Part shown: piece after piece, positions 6,825-12,834 of the stretch
How the letters are laid out: each line of letters begins with the position of its first letter
How positions within the stretch are numbered: the first letter of the stretch is position 1
Source: Bacillota bacterium
GTDB taxonomy: Bacteria > Bacillota > Clostridia > Lachnospirales > Lachnospiraceae
Assembly: GCA_023415595.1 (NCBI GenBank)
Contig: JAEZJW010000096.1
Coordinates: forward strand, 1-14,382
Length of the DNA stretch: 14,382 bases
Reading direction: 5' to 3'
The notes under the pieces: generated by a model
Databases searched by the model: none
The model's input: only the letters and a program-made list of their open reading frames with translations
Told to the model about the DNA's origin: nothing
Position numbers and translations under genes: made by a program

Positions 6825-7286
6825 ATGAATATGATCACGAAGCAAGCAATATTTCAAATTGGTGACGAAGTTTATGGACTTAATATCATGGATGTCAGTA
6901 CGGTTGAGAAGCATATAACGACTGAAAAGGCGGCCAATGCACCTAAAAATGTTAAGGGTATCATTCATCTGCGCGGGGAAGTTATTCCGGTGTATAGTTT
7001 AAGGAGCAAGTTTGGTCTTGAGGAGAGAGAACCGGATCAGGATACCCGGCTGATAACTACTAACTCCAATGGAATGACAATTGCTTATGAGGTTGATAAG
7101 ATGCTTGGGATCATAAATCTCGAACAGGAGCAGTTGAATGAGGTTCCCCCCATTTTAATGAGCAAGAATACCACCTATGTTAAGCAGATCACAAATTTGG
7201 AAGGTAAGCTAATCATCCTGCTGGATCATGACGGAATACTCTGTGAAGAAGAACAGGATGATATTAAGAAGATTAACAAGAAGTAA
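6825..7286 (+). CDS. Solo CheW-domain protein
   Basis: A 153-residue protein that is one CheW-like (SH3-fold) domain: IFQIGDEVYGLNIMDV at the N-terminus, VKGIIHLRGEVIPVYSLR around residues 45-62 (the strongest CheW signature), and YVKQITNLEGKLIILLDHDGIL near the end, followed by an acidic/basic tail. CheW couples chemoreceptors to the histidine kinase CheA. No cheA, mcp or cheY is in the window, so this may be an orphan adaptor or part of a dispersed chemotaxis set. Three in-frame ATGs (6819, 6825, 6831) compete. 6825 is preferred because GCGGAG lies 8 bases before it, but 6831, with TGGAG 6 bases upstream, is nearly as good. The gene follows prfB by 40 bases and ends the secA-prfB transcription unit. 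Confidence 0.85.
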   Translation: MNMITKQAIFQIGDEVYGLNIMDVSTVEKHITTEKAANAPKNVKGIIHLRGEVIPVYSLRSKFGLEEREPDQDTRLITTNSNGMTIAYEVDKMLGIINLEQEQLNEVPPILMSKNTTYVKQITNLEGKLIILLDHDGILCEEEQDDIKKINKK

Positions 7287-7316
7287 CAAAAACTAATACA
7301 GCGATAACAGTATAAG

Positions 7317-7344
7317 AAGGCTGCCGAGAGGCAGCCTTTATTTA
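7317..7344 (+). terminator. Terminator of the secA-prfB-cheW unit
   Basis: AAGGCTGCC (7317-7325), GAGA loop, GGCAGCCTT (7330-7338), then TTTATTT. It is a 9-bp perfect stem 30 bases after the stop. Confidence 0.9.
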
Positions 7345-7350
7345 AGCAGG

Positions 7351-7414
7351 ATGAATGCCTGCCTGGCATTCATTCATACATGATTCATAAAATGTCTGCG
7401 AAGCTGACATTTTA
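7351..7414. repeat. Two further hairpins in tandem
   Basis: ATGAATGCC/GGCATTCAT (7351-7359 with 7365-7373) and TAAAATGTC/GACATTTTA (7388-7396 with 7406-7414), each with a 9-bp perfect stem. The second could act as a weak back-up terminator in either direction. The rest up to the promoter at 7504 is AT-rich without any signal I can support. Confidence 0.6.
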
Positions 7415-7503
7415 GAATATACAAATTAATTTATAATTATTGCATTATAATAAAGCATAAGTTACAAATCGCCTGTTTTCAATGATGTCAAGTCAAATGG
7501 GTC

Positions 7504-7532
7504 TTGCATTATGCATAAATATGTGGTAAGAT
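7504..7532 (+). promoter_or_regulatory. Promoter of the ACT/hom/homoserine kinase/aspartokinase operon
   Basis: TTGCAT (7504-7509), 17 bases, TAAGAT (7527-7532) with TGG in front (extended -10). The expected start near 7539 leaves an ~84-base leader. I see no riboswitch or T-box in that leader, only a small GTTGTA/TACAAC hairpin. Confidence 0.6.
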
Positions 7533-7622
7533 TTCTTTCTATCAAAGACAGTTGTACTCGATATACATACAACATAGAAGTAGTTATAAGTAGCATGTAA
7601 ATCCTTCCGGAGGTGTGAAAAC

Positions 7623-8063
7623 ATGAATGGAGAACAATATTTTCTTGTAAAAAAGAAGGCGGTGCCCGAGGTACTGTTAAAGGTTGTCGAAGCGAAGAGG
7701 CTGCTGGATTCAGAGAGAGTCATGACGGTGCAGGAAGCAACCGATGCCGTAGAAATCAGCAGAAGCTCATTTTATAAATACAGAGATGACATCTTCCCTT
7801 TCTATGAGAATACCAGGGGTAAGACAATTACCTTTATGCTTCAAATGGATGACAAGCCGGGTTTACTGTCTAAGGTCTTAAATCAGGTGGCAAAGTGTGG
7901 AGCTAATATTCTGACCATCCATCAGAGTATACCGGTGAACGGTATAGCACTGTTGACCTTAAGTATTGAGATTTTACCGCAAACGGACAGCACCTCTGAT
8001 CTGATTGAAGCGATTGAAGCCATGGATGGAATTCATTACGTGAAGATATTAGCCAGAGAATAA
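7623..8063 (+). CDS. HTH-ACT protein, UPF0735/PheB-like
   Basis: A 146-residue protein of the UPF0735 ACT-domain family (PheB of Bacillus is a member by name). Two parts are visible. Residues about 34-58 (MTVQEATDAVEISRSSFYKY) read like a helix-turn-helix; residues about 70-144 form an ACT domain (ITFMLQMDDKPGLLSKVLNQ, then GANILTIHQSIPVNGIALLT), the fold that binds small ligands, usually amino acids. The family's role is not firmly known. Being first gene of an operon with homoserine dehydrogenase, predicted homoserine kinase and aspartokinase, it could sense threonine or another aspartate-family amino acid and regulate the operon; that is inference. ATG 7623 has GGAGGTG (7609-7615) 7 bases upstream. 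67 bases separate it from hom. Confidence 0.88.
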   Translation: MNGEQYFLVKKKAVPEVLLKVVEAKRLLDSERVMTVQEATDAVEISRSSFYKYRDDIFPFYENTRGKTITFMLQMDDKPGLLSKVLNQVAKCGANILTIHQSIPVNGIALLTLSIEILPQTDSTSDLIEAIEAMDGIHYVKILARE

Positions 8064-8130
8064 ATTGGGGATGCTTGTTCCCGGCGTAATTTAGACTACG
8101 AAGTGAAAGGCATTGAATGGAGGATAAGTA

Positions 8131-9348
8131 ATGATCAATATAGCAGTCTTAGGGTATGGCACGATTGGCTCCGGTGTGGTAGAAGTTCTGAATACCAATG
8201 GGGAGAGCATCGGAAAACGGGCCGGAGATAAGATAAACATAAAATATGTACTGGATCTGCGGGAATTTCCGGGAGATCCGATTATGAAGGTTTTGGTACA
8301 TGATGTCAATATTATTCTGGAAGATCCTGAGGTGAAGGTTGTCGTAGAGGTAATGGGAGGTGTTGAGCCGGCCTATACTTTTGTGAAGAAGGCACTGTTA
8401 GCTGGTAAGAGTGTAGTTACCTCAAATAAAGAACTTGTCGCCAAGCACGGTGCAGAGCTTTTGGATATAGCGAAGGAGAGAAGCTTGAACTTTCTCTTCG
8501 AGGCAAGTGTCGGTGGTGGTATTCCGATTATCAGGCCTCTTAATCAGTCCCTGACAGCGGACGAAATTGTTGAGATTACCGGTATCCTAAACGGTACAAC
8601 GAATTATATCCTCACGAAAATGAGCGATGATGGTCTGGATTTTGATACTGCGCTTAGAAATGCACAGAACATGGGATATGCAGAACGTAATCCGGCAGCG
8701 GACATCGAAGGACATGATGCCTGCAGGAAGATCGCGATATTATCTTCCCTGGCCTTCGGCATGCAGGTGGATTTTGAAGATATCCACACAGAGGGGATCA
8801 GTAATATCACAGATACCGATTTCAGGTATGCGAAGGCTCTCGGAGCCAGGATCAAATTATTTGCCTCCAGCATCCGGGAAAATGATGAGAGCGTATATGC
8901 CATGGTTGCTCCGGTCATGATTAAACCGAATCATCCGCTGTACAGCGTGAATGATGTATTCAACGGTATTTTTGTCCGAGGCAATGTAATCGGTGACGTG
9001 ATGTTCTATGGAAGCGGAGCAGGCAAGCTGCCGACAGCCAGTGCTGTTGTTGCGGATGTTGTTGATGCAGCCAAGCATCTGGGGACTAACATATGGACTA
9101 TCTGGAGCAGTAAGAAGCTGGAGCTTACCGATATTAATAAGGTGGAACACCGGTTCTTCATCCGGGTGAAGGAGCAGGACAAGGAAATCAGGAAGAAAGT
9201 CCATGAGCTTTTCGGCGGGATCGAGGAGATCAGTGCAGAGATATCCGGGGAATATGCATTTATTACTCCATTCATGACTGAGCAAAGAATGAAGGAACTG
9301 AAGAGTTCCATGGATGGCGTTCTAAATGTAATCCGAGTAAGATTTTAA
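8131..9348 (+). CDS. hom: Homoserine dehydrogenase
   Basis: A 405-residue enzyme that reduces aspartate semialdehyde to homoserine with NAD(P)H, the branch point to threonine and methionine. The N-terminal Rossmann domain has the dinucleotide motif GYGTIGSG (8-15), followed by VVVEVMGG and the SNKELVAKHG stretch. The catalytic domain has ILNGTTNYILT and ADIEGHDACRKIAILSS, which holds the Asp196/Lys200 pair corresponding to the proton-transfer residues of the family. The last ~65 residues (VEHRFFIRVK to LNVIRVRF) look like a C-terminal ACT domain, so feedback control by threonine is likely, as in other Gram-positive enzymes. The start has GGAGG (8119-8123) 7 bases upstream. 29 bases separate it from the next gene, which acts on its product. 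Confidence 0.96.
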   Translation: MINIAVLGYGTIGSGVVEVLNTNGESIGKRAGDKINIKYVLDLREFPGDPIMKVLVHDVNIILEDPEVKVVVEVMGGVEPAYTFVKKALLAGKSVVTSNKELVAKHGAELLDIAKERSLNFLFEASVGGGIPIIRPLNQSLTADEIVEITGILNGTTNYILTKMSDDGLDFDTALRNAQNMGYAERNPAADIEGHDACRKIAILSSLAFGMQVDFEDIHTEGISNITDTDFRYAKALGARIKLFASSIRENDESVYAMVAPVMIKPNHPLYSVNDVFNGIFVRGNVIGDVMFYGSGAGKLPTASAVVADVVDAAKHLGTNIWTIWSSKKLELTDINKVEHRFFIRVKEQDKEIRKKVHELFGGIEEISAEISGEYAFITPFMTEQRMKELKSSMDGVLNVIRVRF

Positions 9349-9377
9349 TAGCGAATGATACGAAAGGAAGCAGTTCC

Positions 9378-10580
9378 ATGAAATATATCGTAATACTTGG
9401 TGATGGTATGGCCGATGAGCCATTACCTGAGCTTGGAAATAAAACACCTCTGATGGCTTCAGTCACTCCGCAGTTGGATCAACTGGCCCATAGATCAGAA
9501 ATAGGAATCGCTTATACCATACCTGAGGGCATGAAGCCGGGTAGTGATACAGCAAACCTGGCGGTACTCGGGTATAATCCGAAGCAGTATTATTCCGGAC
9601 GTTCCCCTCTGGAGGCGCTAAGCATCGGAGTGGATATGAAGGCAACGGATATTGCATTGCGGTGTAATATCGTAACCCTATCCGAGGATGATCTGCCCTA
9701 CGAACAGAAAATCATTTTGGACCACAGTTCGGGGGAAATCTCTACTGAGGATGCAGCCATTCTTATCGAGGCTGTCCGAAAGGAGCTGGAGACCGAAACT
9801 TATAAATTCTATGTGGGTACCAGTTACCGCCACCTGACGATCTGGGATCAGGGTGATGTGGTTGACTTAGCCCAGCCCCATGATATCCTCGGCAGGGTCA
9901 TTGGGATTTACCTTCCAAAGGAAACGGCTCTGAAGGAAATGATGAAGAAGAGCTATGAGATATTGAACCATCATCCCTTGAATGAGGCAAGACAGGCTAA
10001 GGGATTAAATAAAGCGAATTCTCTCTGGTTCTGGGGTGCGGGAACGAAGCCTGCGCTTTCCTCCTTTGAGGAGAAGACCCATAAAAAAGGCGCCATGATC
10101 TCTGCAGTTGATCTCTTAAAGGGAATTGCAGTCGGTGCCGGAATGAAGGTGATCGAAGTGCCGGGTGCGGACGGAACCCTTCACACGAATTATGAAGGTA
10201 AAGCCCTGGCAGCAGTAAAGGTATTACTGGAAGATCAGTATGATTTCGTATATATCCATGTGGAAGCACCGGATGAGATGGGACATCAGGGGAACACTCA
10301 GAATAAAATCAAGTCCATCGAATATCTTGACCAGAGGGTGATAAAGGTTGTGGTGGAGGAGCTAGGGAAGGCAGGTACGGATTATAGAATGCTTGTCATG
10401 CCCGACCATCCCACCCCGATTCGCTTAAGAACTCATACCAGCGATCCTGTTCCTTACCTCTTATACGACAGCACCAAGGAGCAAAATAATCCATGGTTTT
10501 ATAATGAAGCAGAGGGTAAAACCAGTGGCAATGTGGTGAGAGACGGATATACTGTTATTAACAAATTATTCGGAGCATGA
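9378..10580 (+). CDS. Predicted homoserine kinase, phosphoglycerate-mutase-like
   Basis: A 400-residue member of the alkaline-phosphatase superfamily, close to archaeal-type cofactor-independent phosphoglycerate mutase (ApgM). Metal ligands are visible: Asp9 (DGMAD), the catalytic Ser56 in GSDTANLAVLG, Asp299 and His303 (APDEMGH), Asp343/His344 (MPDHPTP), and His353 (RTHTSDP). By sequence alone it would be called phosphoglycerate mutase. A subset of this family, found beside hom in bacteria lacking thrB, has been proposed as the homoserine kinase, making O-phosphohomoserine for threonine synthase. Here it sits between hom and aspartokinase with no thrB in the window, which favours that role. 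True phosphoglycerate mutase activity remains possible. The start has AAAGGAAG 7 bases upstream. Confidence 0.85.
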   Translation: MKYIVILGDGMADEPLPELGNKTPLMASVTPQLDQLAHRSEIGIAYTIPEGMKPGSDTANLAVLGYNPKQYYSGRSPLEALSIGVDMKATDIALRCNIVTLSEDDLPYEQKIILDHSSGEISTEDAAILIEAVRKELETETYKFYVGTSYRHLTIWDQGDVVDLAQPHDILGRVIGIYLPKETALKEMMKKSYEILNHHPLNEARQAKGLNKANSLWFWGAGTKPALSSFEEKTHKKGAMISAVDLLKGIAVGAGMKVIEVPGADGTLHTNYEGKALAAVKVLLEDQYDFVYIHVEAPDEMGHQGNTQNKIKSIEYLDQRVIKVVVEELGKAGTDYRMLVMPDHPTPIRLRTHTSDPVPYLLYDSTKEQNNPWFYNEAEGKTSGNVVRDGYTVINKLFGA

Positions 10581-10669
10581 AAAAAGGATGTACCGGATAA
10601 TTGTTGCTTCAACATATAACGGGTAAAGTTGGTTGAGATACTCAGTATCTTTGGTTTTAGGAGGCAGCT

Positions 10670-11884
10670 ATGTTAATAGTGAAGAAATTCGGCGGTACTT
10701 CTGTGGCCGATAAGGAAAGAATTTTTAATGTTGCCAGAAGATGCATGGAAGATTTTAAACAGGGTCATGAAATTGTAGTCGTATTATCGGCAATGGGGAA
10801 GCAGACTGATGTATTACTGGCTCAGGCAAGAGAAATCAACCCCAATCCATCCAAAAGAGAGCTCGATATGCTGCTGACCACCGGGGAACAGATATCGGTG
10901 GCATTGATGGCTATGGCACTGGATACACTGGGAATCCCGGCAGTCTCACTGAATGCTTATCAGGTAGCAATGCATACAACGGCAGTCTATGGAAATGCCA
11001 AACTGAAGCGGATCGATACGGAGAGAATCCGGAATGAGCTGGAGAATAAGCGGATCGTTCTGGTTACAGGCTTCCAGGGAGTGAATAAATATGATGACTA
11101 TACGACACTGGGACGCGGAGGATCTGATACCACGGCAGTAGCGCTGGCTGCAGCCCTGCATGCAGATGCCTGTGAGATCTATACGGATGTGGATGGCGTA
11201 TTTACGGCTGATCCAAGGATTGTAAAGACCGCCTGGAAGCTGAATGAGATTACCTATGACGAGATGCTGGAGATGGCTTCCTTAGGAGCCGGCGTACTCC
11301 ATAACCGTTCTGTTGAAATGGCAAAGAAATATGGAGTGCAGCTGGTAGTGCGCTCCAGTTTAAATAGAACAGAAGGTACCTTGGTTAAGGAGGAAGTTAA
11401 GATGGAGAAAATGCTTGTCAGCGGTGTGGCGTGCGATAAAAATACAGCCCGTATTGCAGTAATTGGCCTGGAGGATCAGCCGGGGGTGGCATTTAAATTA
11501 TTTAACCACCTTGCGAAGCATGATGTGAATGTTGATATCATTCTACAATCCGTCGGAAGGGACGGTACGAAGGATATCTGCTTTACGGTGAAGGAGGATG
11601 ACCTCGAGGAAGCCGTTGCGATACTGGAACGCCATCGTGAGGGCAGCTTGAAGTGCCAGAAGATAGATGTGGAACGGGATGTGGCGAAGGTCTCCATTGT
11701 CGGTGCAGGTATGATGTCCAACTCCGGAGTCGCAGCCATGATGTTTGAGGCGCTATATGATGTCGGAGTGAATATTAAGATGATCTCCACCTCTGAAATC
11801 AGGGTTACTGTTCTGATAGATGAGATGTATGTAGAGAAGGCAATGAATGCTGTCCATGATAAATTCTTATCCGTACAGCTGTAA
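10670..11884 (+). CDS. lysC: Aspartokinase (alpha/beta type)
   Basis: A 404-residue aspartate kinase that phosphorylates aspartate, the first step to lysine, threonine and methionine. The amino-acid kinase domain (about 1-240) carries KKFGGTSV (5-12) at the nucleotide site, TTGEQISVALM, GRGGSDTTAVALA (Ser152, Asp153) and EIYTDVDGVFTADPRIV. Two ACT domains follow (about 262-330, starting ARIAVIGLEDQPGVAFKLF, and 340-404, starting AKVSIVGAGM), the sites of feedback inhibition. Length and layout match the Bacillus aspartokinase II type, whose gene also yields a shorter beta subunit from an internal start; such a start is visible here (see 11387-11404). The gene lies 89 bases after the predicted homoserine kinase, with TAGGAGG 5 bases before ATG 10670. 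Which end product inhibits it cannot be read from sequence. The symbol is by analogy. Confidence 0.95.
   Translation: MLIVKKFGGTSVADKERIFNVARRCMEDFKQGHEIVVVLSAMGKQTDVLLAQAREINPNPSKRELDMLLTTGEQISVALMAMALDTLGIPAVSLNAYQVAMHTTAVYGNAKLKRIDTERIRNELENKRIVLVTGFQGVNKYDDYTTLGRGGSDTTAVALAAALHADACEIYTDVDGVFTADPRIVKTAWKLNEITYDEMLEMASLGAGVLHNRSVEMAKKYGVQLVVRSSLNRTEGTLVKEEVKMEKMLVSGVACDKNTARIAVIGLEDQPGVAFKLFNHLAKHDVNVDIILQSVGRDGTKDICFTVKEDDLEEAVAILERHREGSLKCQKIDVERDVAKVSIVGAGMMSNSGVAAMMFEALYDVGVNIKMISTSEIRVTVLIDEMYVEKAMNAVHDKFLSVQL
11387..11404 (+). promoter_or_regulatory. Internal ribosome site and start for aspartokinase beta subunit
   Basis: A perfect AAGGAGG (11387-11393) lies 8 bases before an in-frame ATG (11402-11404, Met245). 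Translation from it would give the last 160 residues, i.e. both ACT domains. In Bacillus aspartokinase II the beta subunit begins at nearly the same residue. Confidence 0.7.
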
Positions 11885-11920
11885 CAGTCGCGAAGGCTTT
11901 AAAGCCTAGCACGAGCATAG

Positions 11921-11961
11921 AAAATTCCCAGAGTAAGCTTGCTTACATCTGGGAATTTTTT
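11921..11961 (+). terminator. Terminator of the aspartokinase operon
   Basis: AAATTCCCAG (11922-11931) pairs with CTGGGAATTT (11949-11958), enclosing GTAAGC/GCTTAC with a two-base loop and an AT bulge. T run to 11961. It begins 37 bases after the stop. Confidence 0.92.
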
Positions 11962-12036
11962 GCGAGTATTGGGCGCAGCCCGCGCACGAGGATTTGCGAA
12001 GCAAATGCGAGTGTGCGCTAGGCTTTAAATATACGG

Positions 12037-12074
12037 TCCGGGGAGAGCTTGCTCTCATCCGGATTTTTATTTTT
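12037..12074 (+). terminator. Second terminator-like hairpin
   Basis: TCCGG (12037-12041) pairs with CCGGA (12059-12063) and GAGAGC (12043-12048) with GCTCTC (12051-12056), followed by ATTTTTATTTTT. The apex (AGCTTGCT plus an AT bulge) is the same design as the terminator at 11921-11961. Confidence 0.7.
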
Positions 12075-12122
12075 GTCTGTATAGTGCTTAGCTGTGCTAA
12101 GCGCTGCGCAGCCTGCGCACGA

Positions 12123-12617
12123 TCAAGCCACGTAGTCTACGTTCATTCCCTTGAGCAGGCTGCCCTCCACGGATTTACGATTGCTTTCATAAGGGTTCTG
12201 CTCCTGGTACTGGATCATGGTGCGGGTTTCCCCACCGGCGATATAGGGAGTACCGCATTCCGGACATACCTCCATCTGTAGCCTTACAGATGCTGAGATC
12301 AGCTTGGCACCGGGCTCATTCCCCTTACTGACTGCATTGGCAACATGCTCGCCTTCATGGGCTGATACAGTGGCAAAGGAAGCCCCCGGTGAGATGTTGG
12401 CCGGAGTCTTAAAGGAGACATTCTCGTTGGAGCCGTCCACGTATTTGCGGCTTTTACAGGTGCTGCATTCAGAGGGACTGGTTTTCCATACCCTGGTTCC
12501 GCTCTGCGGTTTCAGGGGGTCCATCTTCTGAACCTTGCTGACAGCCTGGACAGTATCAGTAAGGCTGGCAGGCTTCATCGGGTACAAGTTATAATTATAG
12601 CTGACCGCATTGATCAA
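12123..12617 (-). CDS. Uncharacterised protein with HExxH and two CxxC motifs
   Basis: A 164-residue protein I cannot name firmly. It resembles hypothetical proteins common in clostridia and, more loosely, SprA-type putative metalloproteases. Residues 1-45 are low in motifs. Then come ECSTCKSRKYVDGSNE (Cys51, Cys54), VSFKTPANISPGASFATV, SAHEGEHVANA with a HExxH zinc-protease motif (His87, Glu88, His91), and CPECGTPYIAGG (Cys118, Cys121). The two CxxC pairs could hold a zinc ribbon. No signal peptide or membrane segment is seen, so it is probably cytoplasmic or exported by an unusual route. The start is TTG at 12617, because AAAGGAGG lies 7 bases before it; the frame is open six codons further (TTG 12635), but that start lies upstream of the ribosome site. 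It is the only minus-strand gene here, with its own promoter, divergent from tex. Confidence 0.8.
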   Translation of the reverse strand: MINAVSYNYNLYPMKPASLTDTVQAVSKVQKMDPLKPQSGTRVWKTSPSECSTCKSRKYVDGSNENVSFKTPANISPGASFATVSAHEGEHVANAVSKGNEPGAKLISASVRLQMEVCPECGTPYIAGGETRTMIQYQEQNPYESNRKSVEGSLLKGMNVDYVA

Positions 12618-12664
12618 AGAGTCCCCTCCTTTCAAACTTAAATTACCTGTAGGATTACACCATT

Positions 12665-12693
12665 ATTATACATCCCACCTGGAAAAATGTAAA
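12665..12693 (-). promoter_or_regulatory. Promoter of the minus-strand HExxH gene
   Basis: Read on the minus strand: TTTACA (12693-12688), 17 bases, then TATAAT (12670-12665), about 40 bases before the ribosome site. The -10 is perfect and the -35 matches five of six bases. Confidence 0.7.
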
Positions 12694-12728
12694 TAATATT
12701 GACATAAATGTAAATACTCCTGTTCGAG

Positions 12729-12757
12729 TTGATTTTCCCCCTTCCTGATGGTATGAT
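12729..12757 (+). promoter_or_regulatory. tex promoter
   Basis: TTGATT (12729-12734), 17 bases, TATGAT (12752-12757) preceded by TGG (extended -10). The leader of ~70 bases contains ACTTTA/TAAAGT (12786-12800) followed by Ts, and CTGCC/GGCAG (12808-12821), the latter ending 3 bases before the GGAGG ribosome site. Confidence 0.6.
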
Positions 12758-12834
12758 AAGGATATTGCGGAAATTTGATCTAATTACTTTACGCTAAAGT
12801 TTTTGGCCTGCCTGACGGCAGTATGGAGGTTATT

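Larger units (their letters stand above)
11895..12122. repeat. Mosaic of palindromes and direct repeats
   Basis: A non-coding 230-base block full of symmetry. TTTAAAGCCTAGC (11898-11910) has an exact inverted copy at 12017-12029. GCGCAC (11982) and GTGCGC (12013) enclose ATTTGC-GAA-GCAAAT (11992-12006). GCTTAGC/GCTAAGC (12086-12102) forms a 7-bp hairpin and GCTGCGCAGC (12103-12112) is a palindrome. GCGCAGCC-N-GCGCACGA occurs directly repeated at 11973-11989 and 12106-12122. This resembles dispersed repetitive palindromic elements. No gene is seen; an open frame at 11994-12281 on the + strand is made of repeats and the antisense of the next gene. Confidence 0.75.

Noticed and set aside
8604..9311. 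Antisense and out-of-frame open frames inside hom
   Set aside because: They overlap a complete homoserine dehydrogenase with intact motifs and have no ribosome sites or recognisable domains.
10581..10669. Lysine riboswitch or T-box before the aspartokinase gene
   Set aside because: The 89 bases are too short for either and show only a 6-bp AGATAC/GTATCT hairpin; a TTGTTG-17-TAAAGT match is too weak to call a promoter.
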